From Comamonadaceae bacterium (GTDB lineage Bacteria > Pseudomonadota > Gammaproteobacteria > Burkholderiales > Burkholderiaceae_C), in the NCBI GenBank assembly GCA_027486555.1, contig JAIXOX010000120.1, forward strand, positions 1 through 61,674: DNA of 61,674 nucleotides, written 5' to 3'. Position 1 is the first letter of the stretch. Every line of letters starts with the position of its first letter. Position numbers and translations under genes: made by a program. The notes under the pieces were generated by a model. That model saw nothing but the letters and a program-made list of their open reading frames with translations. It did no database searches and had not been told where the DNA came from. Shown here one piece after another: positions 52,434 to 60,531 of this stretch.

Positions 52434-53846
52434 ATGAATGCCTCCTCGCAGGTTTGGGCACCTTCTGCCACGTCTTTGCGCAGGCGCTTGCTCAGCTGGA
52501 TTTTGTTGCCGCTGGCCGCCTTGATCGGGGTCAACGCCTGGGTGGGCTATGGCAGTGCGGTGCAGGCGGCCAACGAGGCTTATGACCGTTCTTTGTATTT
52601 AGCCGCCCGGACGCTGGCCGAGGAGCTGGCTTGGCGCGATGGTCGCTTGCAATTGGATGTGATGAAGGCCGCAGGCTACCTGTTTGAAAACCACACCGGC
52701 TCACGCTTGTTTTACAAAGTCACCACCCCCGGCGGCCAGTGGCTGGCCGGAGTGGCCGCTTTGCCCGATGCGCCTGTGCGTGCGCAGTCGGCCGTGAAGT
52801 ACTTTGCGCTGGTGCAGTTTGACGATGGGGTGTACCTGAACCAGCGCGTGCGCCTGGCCCAACTCACCCACGTCATGGAAGATGCGGGCCTGAGTGATCC
52901 CCTGATCAAAGTCACTGTGGCCGAAACCATGGAGGCGCGTCAGCAACTCATTCAGCGCATTTTGTGGGACACCCTGGGCAGCCAGGGTTTGTTGTTGCTG
53001 GCAGCTGCAGGTTTGGTGGTGTGGGGGGTGCAGCGCGGCATTCGGCCGCTGGAGGCGTTTCGCCAGCAATTGGCGAGCAAAGCCGATGACGATTTTTCAC
53101 CCATTCAGCCCCCGGATTTGCCACGCGAATTGCGCCCCCTGATCGAGACGCTGAACAGCTATCTGGACCGCTTAGGGCGCTTGATCGACATCCGCAAACG
53201 CTTTTTGGACAACGCCGCGCACCAGCTGCGCACACCCCTCACGGCCCTGAAAACGCAGCTGGCGCTGGCCCAGCGCAATGCCGAACCCGCGCAGGCGCAG
53301 AACTTGTTGACGGCGGCCCGGCAAACCACCGACGACGCCGTGCGCCTGACCGAGCAGCTGCTGGCCATGACGCGGGTCGAGCATGCCCGCGAAATGCACA
53401 GCCCGCAAACGGTGGACCTGGTGGCGCTGGCCCGGCGCGTCACGCAAGAGCATTTGTTGCGCGCCCACCAGCTGGGCGATGACTTGGGGCTGGAGGCGCA
53501 AGTGGCATATTCCGAGGTGCAAGGCGTGGACTTGTTGCTGCACGAGGCATTGAGCAACCTGATCGACAACGCGATCCACCACGGCCCAGTGGGCACACAC
53601 ATCACGGTGCGGGTGGGGGCCTGTTGGCTTGAGGTGGAAGACGATGGCCCCGGCATCGCGCCCGAGCACCAGGCCCATGTGTTCGAGCGCTTTTACCGTG
53701 CCGCACCCTCTGGCGTGATGGGCAGTGGTTTGGGCTTGGCCATTGTGAAAGAAATTGCGAGCCAGCACGGCGCGCAAGTCGGTGTGCGCAGCCCCTTGGC
53801 CGAAGGGCGCGGCACCGCCATCCGCCTGAGCTGGCCTGCTGCCTGA
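52434..53846 (+). CDS. tctE: Sensor histidine kinase TctE
   Basis: A 470-residue inner-membrane kinase. Span 1 SWILLPLAALIGVNAWVG, a periplasmic sensor domain of about 140 residues, span 2 GLLLLAAAGLVVWGV. H-box DNAAHQLRTPLTALKTQ with H263; N-box NLIDNAIHHG; G1 DDGPGI; G2 GSGLGLAIVKEI. It matches TctE in size and in the 2CSK_N-type sensor. Begins 10 bases after tctD. Confidence 0.94.
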   Translation: MNASSQVWAPSATSLRRRLLSWILLPLAALIGVNAWVGYGSAVQAANEAYDRSLYLAARTLAEELAWRDGRLQLDVMKAAGYLFENHTGSRLFYKVTTPGGQWLAGVAALPDAPVRAQSAVKYFALVQFDDGVYLNQRVRLAQLTHVMEDAGLSDPLIKVTVAETMEARQQLIQRILWDTLGSQGLLLLAAAGLVVWGVQRGIRPLEAFRQQLASKADDDFSPIQPPDLPRELRPLIETLNSYLDRLGRLIDIRKRFLDNAAHQLRTPLTALKTQLALAQRNAEPAQAQNLLTAARQTTDDAVRLTEQLLAMTRVEHAREMHSPQTVDLVALARRVTQEHLLRAHQLGDDLGLEAQVAYSEVQGVDLLLHEALSNLIDNAIHHGPVGTHITVRVGACWLEVEDDGPGIAPEHQAHVFERFYRAAPSGVMGSGLGLAIVKEIASQHGAQVGVRSPLAEGRGTAIRLSWPAA

Positions 53847-53907
53847 GCCGGTCAATGGGCGCTGATGGATGGATGAGACCGATTGAAGTTGGCAGGCCCC
53901 TTCCCCT

Positions 53908-53978
53908 GTAGGAGCGACGCCCCCGTCGCGAAAAGCCTCGCAGACCACCACCGATCGCCCCGGGGGCGGGGCTCCCAC
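53908..53978. repeat. REP-type element between tctE and hexR
   Basis: GTAGGAGCGACGCCCCCGTC...GGGGCTCCCAC, a full two-arm element, between the convergent ends of tctE and hexR; followed by a short partial arm (aagcctcgcagacca). Confidence 0.88.
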
Positions 53979-54011
53979 AAAAACGCGGTGAAGCCTCGCA
54001 GACCAGGCCCT

Positions 54012-54857
54012 TCAGGTGTAGCGCTTGCTGCGCAGGTTGTTTTTCATGTCGCGCAAGGTGGGTTGCAGTTCTTCGCCGATGCGCAGGGCCACGGTGGTGG
54101 CCAGGATGTCGATGATGAGCAGGTGCAAAAGGCGCGAGACCATGGGGCTGTATTTGTCGTAGCCCTCAGGGTGGTCGGCCGTCAGGTGAATGTGTCCGGC
54201 GCTGGCCAGAGGCGAGCCGCTGGCGGTGATGACGATGGTGGTGGCACCGCGTTTGCGGGCGATGTCGCAGGCGTCCATCAGGTCGCGGGTGCGGCCCGAG
54301 TTGGAGATGATGACCACGCAGTCGCCAGCTTGCAGCATGGACGCGCTCATGACCTGCATGTGGCCGTCGCTGTAGGCGATGGCATTCACACCCAGACGGA
54401 AGAACTTGTGCTGCGCGTCCTGCGCCACGATGCCCGAATTGCCCACGCCATAAAACTCGATGCGGCGGTTGGTTTTTTGCGTGGCGGCCAGAGCCTGCGA
54501 GGCGTGCTCCAGCGCAAAGAAACTGGCGTCGTTGCGGTACTTCAAAAATGCGGCCACGGTGTTGTCGATCACCTTGACCGCGACGTCGCTGGTCTTGTCG
54601 TCGGCGTCCACACTGCGGTGGATGAAGGGCACGCCTTCGCTGACGCTGCCAGCGAGTTTGAGTTTGAAGTCGGACAGGCCGTCGTAACCGACGCTGCGGC
54701 AAAAGCGCACCACCGTGGGTTTGCTCACATGGGCGCGGTCGGCCAGCTCGCTCACGGGCAAGTTGGCAAAGGCCCGGGGGTCGGCCAGCACGAGCTTGCC
54801 CACACGTTGCTCGGCCGGAGCCAAGGAGGGCAAGGAAGCTTTGATTCGGTCGAGCAT
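54012..54857 (-). CDS. hexR: HexR-type transcriptional regulator
   Basis: A 281-residue RpiR-family repressor. N-terminal helix-turn-helix (LADRAHVSKPTVVRFCRSVG, DGLSDFKLKLAGS) and a C-terminal SIS sugar-phosphate domain (GVGNSGIVAQDAQHKFFRLG, VVIISNSGRTRDLMDACD). HexR senses KDPG and controls central carbon genes in proteobacteria; linkage to zwf fits. It lies 15 bases after zwf and is co-transcribed with it. Confidence 0.93.
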   Translation of the reverse strand: MLDRIKASLPSLAPAEQRVGKLVLADPRAFANLPVSELADRAHVSKPTVVRFCRSVGYDGLSDFKLKLAGSVSEGVPFIHRSVDADDKTSDVAVKVIDNTVAAFLKYRNDASFFALEHASQALAATQKTNRRIEFYGVGNSGIVAQDAQHKFFRLGVNAIAYSDGHMQVMSASMLQAGDCVVIISNSGRTRDLMDACDIARKRGATTIVITASGSPLASAGHIHLTADHPEGYDKYSPMVSRLLHLLIIDILATTVALRIGEELQPTLRDMKNNLRSKRYT

Positions 54858-54872
54858 GGGGTGTCTCCGGTT

Positions 54873-56336
54873 TTAAATTTCCTCAGACCAGCAGTGGCCG
54901 TCGCGCGCAATCATGGCACTCGATGCGCTGGGCCCCCAGGTGCCTGCGGCGTAGGGGCGTGGGCCGGTGGTGTCGTCTTGCCAGTGCTGCAGGATCGGCT
55001 CGACCCAGCGCCAGGCTTCTTCTTGTTCGTCACTGCGCACAAACAGGTTCAGTCGGCCATCGAGCACATCGAGCAGCAAGCGTTCATAGGCGCCCACGCG
55101 CTGGTGGCCAAAGCGTTTGTCAAAGTCCAGGTCCAGGTGCACTGGGCTCAAGGTCTGTCCGCCGCTGCCCTGGCCGCGTTTGCTTTGGCCTTGGGCAAAC
55201 AGGTGCAGTTCCAGCCCGTCTTTGGGTTGCAGGTGGATGACCAGTTTGTTGACCTGGCCCACCGGGCTTTTGAAGATTTCGTGCGGCGTGGGGCGAAAGT
55301 TGATTTCGATGTGCGCTTCGCGCGCAGCCATGCGTTTGCCTGTGCGGATGTAAAACGGCACGCCCGCCCAGCGCCAGTTGGCGATTTCGGTACGCAGGGC
55401 CACAAAGGTTTCGGTGTCGCTTTGCGGGTTCACACCGGGCTCATCGCGGTAAGCGGGCACGGCTTTGCCCTCGACATTGCCTGCGCTGTATTGGCCACGG
55501 ATGACGTGCTGGCTGAGTGTTTCGGGGGTCCAGCGTTTCAAGGCGCGCAGCACCTTGAGTTTTTCATCTCGGATGGCGTCGGCGTGTGCGTTGATGGGCG
55601 GCTCCATGGCGATGGCGCACAACAGTTGCAGCGCGTGGTTTTGCACCATGTCGCGCAGCGCGCCGGTGGTTTCGTAAAAGCCACCGCGCTTTTCCACGCC
55701 CAGCTCTTCGGCCATGGTGATCTGGATGTTGGCGATGTGTTCGCGACGCCACAGGGGCTCAAACAGGGCGTTGCCAAAGCGCATGGCAAACAGGTTTTGC
55801 ACCGCAGGCTTGCCCAAGTAGTGGTCGATGCGAAAAATTTGCTGTTCTTTGAACACCTTTCCCACCGCCGTGTTGATGCTGCGGTTGGACGCCAGGTCGT
55901 GGCCCAGCGGTTTTTCGAGCACGATGCGGGTCTTGGCTGTGTTCAGGCCGCTGGCGGCGAGTTGTTCGCACACGGTGGTGAACAGGCTGGGTGCGGTGGA
56001 CAGGTACATGACCACATGGTCGGTGTCGCGCTCGGCCAGGCGGCTGGCCAGGGCTGCATAGGCCTCGGGCTTGGACAGGTCCATGCGCACGTAGCACAGC
56101 AGGCTGGCAAAGCGGGCAAACTCTTCGGGCTTGGGCCTTTTGTCGCCCTCGACCTGTTCAAAACGGGCCTGAATTTGCTGGTGGTATTGTTCGTCGCTCA
56201 AGTCGTCACGGCCCACGCCGATGATGCGACCGCCTTCGGGCAGGGTGTCGTGGCGGTAGGCCTGAAACAGGGCGGGCATGAGTTTGCGCCAGACGAGGTC
56301 ACCGGTGCCGCCAAAGAAAACCAAATCAAAAGCCAT
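54873..56336 (-). CDS. zwf: Glucose-6-phosphate 1-dehydrogenase
   Basis: A 487-residue enzyme that oxidises glucose-6-phosphate to 6-phosphogluconolactone with NADP+, first step of the oxidative pentose phosphate and Entner-Doudoroff routes. N-terminal dinucleotide motif FFGGTGDLVWRKLMPALF, substrate motif RIDHYLGKPAVQNLFAMRF, and VPFYIRTGKRM are intact. Starts about 150 bases from divergent tal. Confidence 0.96.
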   Translation of the reverse strand: MAFDLVFFGGTGDLVWRKLMPALFQAYRHDTLPEGGRIIGVGRDDLSDEQYHQQIQARFEQVEGDKRPKPEEFARFASLLCYVRMDLSKPEAYAALASRLAERDTDHVVMYLSTAPSLFTTVCEQLAASGLNTAKTRIVLEKPLGHDLASNRSINTAVGKVFKEQQIFRIDHYLGKPAVQNLFAMRFGNALFEPLWRREHIANIQITMAEELGVEKRGGFYETTGALRDMVQNHALQLLCAIAMEPPINAHADAIRDEKLKVLRALKRWTPETLSQHVIRGQYSAGNVEGKAVPAYRDEPGVNPQSDTETFVALRTEIANWRWAGVPFYIRTGKRMAAREAHIEINFRPTPHEIFKSPVGQVNKLVIHLQPKDGLELHLFAQGQSKRGQGSGGQTLSPVHLDLDFDKRFGHQRVGAYERLLLDVLDGRLNLFVRSDEQEEAWRWVEPILQHWQDDTTGPRPYAAGTWGPSASSAMIARDGHCWSEEI

Positions 56337-56345
56337 GATGTTCTG

Positions 56346-56381
56346 AAGTTACGTGAAAAATTGATTTGTAGTGTAACTTTG
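56346..56381. promoter_or_regulatory. Inverted repeat and possible HexR site between zwf and tal
   Basis: AAGTTAC (56346-56352) and GTAACTT (56373-56379) form a spaced inverted repeat, and TGTAGT-GTA-ACTTTG (56367-56381) partly matches the known HexR consensus TGTAATTAAATTACA. It lies just upstream of zwf in the divergent region, where a HexR operator is expected. Confidence 0.4.
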
Positions 56382-56489
56382 TTTCATTGATAATCCAAGG
56401 CAGCTTCCAACAAACCAGGCTGGTTGGATGCAAATAGTTTTGACCTTGTTCGCGCTGAGACTGACCCAGCGCATGCACACCGACACACC

Positions 56490-57437
56490 ATGAACCAACT
56501 CGACGCCCTCAAACAATTCACCACCGTCGTGGCCGACACCGGTGACTTCAAGCAACTGGCCCAGTTCCAGCCGCAAGACGCAACCACCAACCCGTCCTTG
56601 ATCTTGAAGGCGGTGCAAAAGCCCGAATACGCGCCCTTGCTGGCCGAGGCTGTGGCCACCCACCGTGGCCAGCCGCTGGACGTGGTGATGGACCACCTGC
56701 TGGTGCGTTTTGGATGTGAAATTTTGCAAACCATTCCAGGCCGCGTGTCCACCGAAGTGGACGCCCGTTTGAGCTTTGACACCGCCGCCACTGTGGCGCG
56801 TGCGCGCCGCATCATGGCGCTGTACGAGGCGCAGGGCATCTCCCGCGAGCGCGTGCTGATCAAAATCGCCGCGACCTGGGAAGGCATTCAGGCGGCAGCC
56901 GAGCTGGAGCGCGAAGGTATTCGCTGCAACTTGACCTTGCTGTTTGCGTTTTGCCAGGCGGTGGCGTGTGGTCAGGCCCAGGTGCAATTGATCTCGCCTT
57001 TTGTGGGCCGCATTTACGACTGGTACAAAAAGACCGCAGGCGCAGCCTGGGACGAAGCGGCCAAGTCGGGTGCGAACGACCCCGGTGTGCAGTCGGTGCG
57101 GGCGATTTTCAACCACTACAAAAAGCACGGCATTGCCACCGAGGTGATGGGCGCGTCGTTCCGCAACATCGGCCAGATCACGGCGCTGGCCGGGTGCGAT
57201 TTGTTGACCATCAGCCCCGAGTTGCTGTCGCAGTTGGCTGACACCGAAGCTCCGTTGGGCCAGGCCCTGGATGCCGCTGCGGCCCAAGCCATGGACCTGC
57301 CCGCAATGGGTTACGACGAAGCCTCGTTCCGCCTGGCCCTGAACGAAGACGCCATGGCCACCGAGAAACTGGCCGAAGGCATCCGCGCGTTTTGCGCCGA
57401 CGCCGTGAAGCTTGAAGAAATGATGAAGAAAGCTTGA
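56490..57437 (+). CDS. tal: Transaldolase
   Basis: A 315-residue enzyme of the non-oxidative pentose phosphate pathway. The Schiff-base lysine is K125 in [24 protein letters not shown] near residue 30, [11 protein letters not shown] and [12 protein letters not shown] confirm TalB-type transaldolase. Start [10 protein letters not shown]; an in-frame upstream ATG adds 22 unconserved codons. Divergent from zwf and followed by pgi. Confidence 0.95.
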   Translation: MNQLDALKQFTTVVADTGDFKQLAQFQPQDATTNPSLILKAVQKPEYAPLLAEAVATHRGQPLDVVMDHLLVRFGCEILQTIPGRVSTEVDARLSFDTAATVARARRIMALYEAQGISRERVLIKIAATWEGIQAAAELEREGIRCNLTLLFAFCQAVACGQAQVQLISPFVGRIYDWYKKTAGAAWDEAAKSGANDPGVQSVRAIFNHYKKHGIATEVMGASFRNIGQITALAGCDLLTISPELLSQLADTEAPLGQALDAAAAQAMDLPAMGYDEASFRLALNEDAMATEKLAEGIRAFCADAVKLEEMMKKA

Positions 57438-57450
57438 TATAACTCCCCCG

Positions 57451-57523
57451 TAGGAGCGCACCCCGTGCGCGATGACTCGTGAACTGCGTTCACCTCAATC
57501 GCCCACAGGGGTGGGCTCCTACA
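57451..57523. repeat. REP-type element between tal and pgi
   Basis: Outer ends GTAGGAGC (57451) and GCTCCTAC (to 57523) are exact inverted repeats; inner arms are GCGCACCCCGTGCGCG and CGCCCACAGGGGTGGGC, a variant of the common family. It sits inside what looks like a tal-pgi operon. Confidence 0.88.
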
Positions 57524-57571
57524 GAGAGTCACCTTGATTTAAACAACTGCTTGTCCGATTGAAAGCTCCCT

Positions 57572-59110
57572 ATGCGTTGTGACCTAACCCCGGCCTGGAA
57601 GGCCTTGACGGCCCATGCGGCACAGGCCACGGGCTTCGATCTGCGCACCGCGTTTGCGCAGGATGCCAAGCGGGCATCGGCCCTGAGCCAGACCGCCCCG
57701 CATGTGTTTGCCGACCTGTCCAAAAACCACACTGACGCCGCCACCGAAGCCTTGTTGATCGAATTGGCCCGCCAAACCGGCTTGGCGGCGCACCGCGACG
57801 CCATGTTCCGGGGGGAGCACATCAACAACACCGAGGGCCGTGCTGTGATACATTGGCTGCTGCGCCAACCCGAAAGCTCTTTGGGCGGTGATTTGGCCGC
57901 GCCCTTGCAGCAAGTGCACGACACCCTCCAACCCATGCTGGCCTATGCCGAGCAAATCCGCGCCGACATGCAGATTACCGACGTGGTGAACATCGGCATC
58001 GGTGGCTCGGACCTGGGGCCGCAGATGGCCGTGCTGGCGCTGCAAGATTTTGTGATCCCGGGCAAGCGTTTTCACTTTGTATCGAATGTGGACGGCCATG
58101 AACTGGCTGGCGTGCTAAAGGGCCTGAAGGCCAAGAACACGCTGTTCCTGATCGCGTCCAAAACCTTCACCACGATCGAGACCATGACCAACGCCCGCTC
58201 GGCGCTGGCCTGGTTCAAGGCGCAAGGTGGGCAAGACGTGTCGCGCCACTTTGCGGCGCTGACCACCAACGTGTCGGCTGCCGCCGAAATGGGCATCAGC
58301 ACCACCTTCGGTTTTTGGGACTGGGTGGGTGGGCGTTATTCGGTGTGGTCGGCCATTGGTCTGCCCGTGGCCATCGCCATTGGCGCGCAAGGCTTCAGGG
58401 ATTTGCTGGCCGGGGCGCACGCGATGGACCAGCATTTCCAAACCGCACCTCTGGAGGCCAACTTGCCGGTGCGCCTGGGCTTGCTCGATGTCTGGTATCG
58501 CAACTTTTTGAACTTCACCAGCCGCAGCATTGCGCCATACCACAGCGCCCTGCGCCGGGTGCCAGCGTATTTGCAGCAGCTCGAGATGGAAAGCAACGGC
58601 AAGCGTGTGGACCGCAATGGCCAAACCTTGCCCTATGGCACGTCTCCCGTGCTGTGGGGCGAGCCTGGGACCAATGGGCAACATGCTTACTTTCAGATGC
58701 TGCACCAGGGCACCGATGTGGTGCCGCTGGAATTCATCGCTGTGAAAAAACCCACACACAGCCTGAAAGATCACCACGAACTGCTGCTGGCCAATGTGAT
58801 CGCACAGGCGCAGGCGCTGATGCTGGGCCAGGCTGACGAAGGTGGTCACAAGCACTTTCCCGGCAACCGGCCCAGCACTTTCTTGCTGCTCGATGAACTC
58901 ACACCCGCCAGCTTCGGCGCGCTGATTGCCTTGCAAGAACACCGGGTGTTTGTAAGCGGCTCGGTTTGGGGTATCAACAGCTTTGACCAATGGGGTGTGG
59001 AGCTGGGCAAGGTGCTGGCCAAAGACATCCATGCCCGCATGGTCTCGGGCGAGACGGTGGGCTTGGATGCTTCGAGCGCCGCCTTGTTGCAGCGCGTGCG
59101 CCCGGGCTAA
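57572..59110 (+). CDS. pgi: Glucose-6-phosphate isomerase
   Basis: A 512-residue enzyme interconverting glucose-6-phosphate and fructose-6-phosphate. Signature blocks: NIGIGGSDLGPQMAV, SKTFTTIETMTNA, GGRYSVWSAIGLP and FQMLHQGTDVVPLEFI; C-terminal SFDQWGVELGKVLAK. Slightly shorter than the usual 540-550 but with no missing block noticed. Joins tal as the sugar-phosphate pair opposite hexR-zwf. Confidence 0.96.
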   Translation: MRCDLTPAWKALTAHAAQATGFDLRTAFAQDAKRASALSQTAPHVFADLSKNHTDAATEALLIELARQTGLAAHRDAMFRGEHINNTEGRAVIHWLLRQPESSLGGDLAAPLQQVHDTLQPMLAYAEQIRADMQITDVVNIGIGGSDLGPQMAVLALQDFVIPGKRFHFVSNVDGHELAGVLKGLKAKNTLFLIASKTFTTIETMTNARSALAWFKAQGGQDVSRHFAALTTNVSAAAEMGISTTFGFWDWVGGRYSVWSAIGLPVAIAIGAQGFRDLLAGAHAMDQHFQTAPLEANLPVRLGLLDVWYRNFLNFTSRSIAPYHSALRRVPAYLQQLEMESNGKRVDRNGQTLPYGTSPVLWGEPGTNGQHAYFQMLHQGTDVVPLEFIAVKKPTHSLKDHHELLLANVIAQAQALMLGQADEGGHKHFPGNRPSTFLLLDELTPASFGALIALQEHRVFVSGSVWGINSFDQWGVELGKVLAKDIHARMVSGETVGLDASSAALLQRVRPG

Positions 59111-59165
59111 GCTTTGCTCGAACGGATCACCCGGGTCGTGCGCCCGTTCTGATCACCCCCGCCTC

Positions 59166-59193
59166 GTCACCCCGGGCTTGACCCGGGGTCCAT
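59166..59193. repeat. 28-bp repeat, copy 1 (inverted partner at 60475-60502)
   Basis: A stem of CCCCGGG-CTTGA-CCCGGGG flanked by gtca and tccat. The exact reverse complement of all 28 bases lies at 60475-60502. The two copies bracket the cupredoxin remnant and the DUF411-CusF gene. Confidence 0.9.
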
Positions 59194-59246
59194 CTTCTGG
59201 CTCGTTTGCGCCCCAACGCGAATCCCCGCGCCCGAGCATCAAGACA

Positions 59247-59451
59247 TGCAAAGACCCATGCCGAGATGATGAAAAAAACCCCCGGCACGGAGCACGACGA
59301 GTCCTGCTTGGCGCATGTGGACCCCGGCCAAAAAGGCACCATCGTCTGGACCTTCAACCGCGCAGGCAGATTTGAATTTGCCTGCCTGATCACCGGCCAT
59401 TTTGAAGCGGGCATGATTGGCCGCATCACCGTCAAGGAAGGGATCTCCACC
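59247..59451 (+). pseudogene. 5'-truncated cupredoxin, in frame with the next gene
   Basis: Codons read HAEMMKKTPGTEHDES, HVDPGQKGTIVWTFNRAG and FEFACLITGHFEAGMIG, the C-terminal half of a blue copper protein with type-1 ligand spacing Cys-x4-His-x4-Met. The N-terminal half with the first His ligand and the signal peptide is absent. No stop codon separates it from the following gene, so read-through would fuse them. The break is close to the 28-bp repeat at 59166. Confidence 0.75.
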
Positions 59452-60216
59452 ATGAAAAATGTCCAACCCACCACCTTGCCTCGGCGGCATTGGCTGGCCG
59501 CTGCCGCCGTGTTGACCCTCACCGGTTTTGAGCGCACAGCGCTGGCGCAAGCCACCACCGTGCAGGTTTGGAAAGACCCCAACTGCGGCTGCTGCCACTT
59601 GTGGGTGGAACACCTGCAGGCCAGCGGTTTCAAGGTCGAGGTGCGCGACGTGGGCAACACCGCCACCCGCAAGCGGCTGGGCATGCCCGAGCAGCTCGGC
59701 TCCTGCCACACCGCCACCGTCGGTGGCTACGTGATCGAGGGCCATGTGCCTGCTGCCGACATCCACCGCCTGCTCAAGGAGCGGCCTGTGGCTTTGGGCT
59801 TGTCGGTGCCCGGTATGCCGATTGGCAGCCCCGGCATGGACGGCCCCGAATACAAGGGCAGAATAGACGCTTACGACGTGTGGTTGGTGCAAAAAGATGG
59901 CAGCACAAAAAGTTATCAGCGTTACCCGGGTCAGCGCCGGATGGCGCAGCGTGATGGCCTGCAACGCGTGAGCGATGACGCTGGCGCTTTGCCCTGGGCC
60001 ATGGCCGAGGTGCGGCGTATCGACAAGGCCGCAGGCAAAGTGGCGCTCAAGCACGGCGAGATCAAGAATCTGGACATGCCGCCCATGAGCATGGTGTTTC
60101 AGATCAAGGATCCGAGCCAACTCGACGCCTTGCAAGTGGACCAGAAAGTGCGTTTTCAGGCGGTGCAGGGTCAGGGGGCTTACTGGGTGCTGAAGATCGA
60201 GGCAGCGGCCCTGTGA
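59452..60216 (+). CDS. DUF411-CusF copper-binding fusion protein
   Basis: A 254-residue exported protein. Signal sequence RRHWLAAAAVLTLTGFERTA, cleavage near ALAQA. DUF411 domain from about 36: VWKDPNCGCCHLWVEHL (Cys 45, 47, 48), GSCHTATVGGYVIEGHVP and RLLKERPVALGLSVPGMPIG. CusF-like domain from about 185: EVRRIDKAAGKVALKHGEIK with H201, then LDMPPMSM (M212, M214) where E. coli CusF has WPEMTM. AAGGAAGGG before ATG 59452. Likely a periplasmic copper chaperone; the two-domain fusion is the notable feature. Confidence 0.9.
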   Translation: MKNVQPTTLPRRHWLAAAAVLTLTGFERTALAQATTVQVWKDPNCGCCHLWVEHLQASGFKVEVRDVGNTATRKRLGMPEQLGSCHTATVGGYVIEGHVPAADIHRLLKERPVALGLSVPGMPIGSPGMDGPEYKGRIDAYDVWLVQKDGSTKSYQRYPGQRRMAQRDGLQRVSDDAGALPWAMAEVRRIDKAAGKVALKHGEIKNLDMPPMSMVFQIKDPSQLDALQVDQKVRFQAVQGQGAYWVLKIEAAAL

Positions 60217-60224
60217 ACTTTTTT

Positions 60225-60299
60225 GTAGGAGCCCACCCCTGTGGGCGATGGGCGTGGCACACGCCCCTGAAAACCATCGCCCACAGGGTGGGCTCCTAC
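60225..60299. repeat. REP-type element after the DUF411-CusF gene
   Basis: GTAGGAGC at 60225 and GCTCCTAC ending at 60299, with inner arms CCCACCCCTGTGGGCGATGG and CCATCGCCCACAGGGTGGG: a nearly perfect long inverted repeat around a short centre. Confidence 0.9.
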
Positions 60300-60433
60300 A
60301 CAAACAACAAGATCTGCGTGATCGACACCAACATGGGCCATTCAAACTTCATCGGACCGGATCAATAAACCAACATCGATCGCACGGTCGGAGACTCTCG
60401 TGCGGCGCATTCATTGAACAGCCACCACGAAAA

Positions 60434-60467
60434 AAAGCCCCGCAAGGCTTTTACCTTGCGGGGCTTT
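60434..60467 (-). terminator. Intrinsic terminator for groEL
   Basis: AAAGCCCCGCAAGG and CCTTGCGGGGCTTT form a 14-bp stem; on the minus strand it is followed by a run of six T. It lies about 65 bases past the groEL stop, with the second 28-bp repeat between. Confidence 0.93.
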
Positions 60468-60474
60468 GAGGTTC

Positions 60475-60502
60475 ATGGACCCCGGGTCAAGCCCGGGGTG
60501 AC
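60475..60502. repeat. 28-bp repeat, copy 2 (inverted relative to 59166-59193)
   Basis: Exact reverse complement of copy 1, inserted between the groEL stop codon and its terminator. Confidence 0.9.
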
Positions 60503-60531
60503 AGACCTTGGTCAGTTGACCGGCTCGGCCA

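Noticed and set aside
53883..56390. Open frame of 835 codons opposite hexR and zwf
   Set aside because: Antisense shadow of two conserved genes; no recognisable domain and no plausible start.
136..60299. Regularly spaced repeats considered as CRISPR arrays
   Set aside because: Units are 115-123 bp, the between-palindrome sequence is itself repeated rather than unique, and no cas gene is present.
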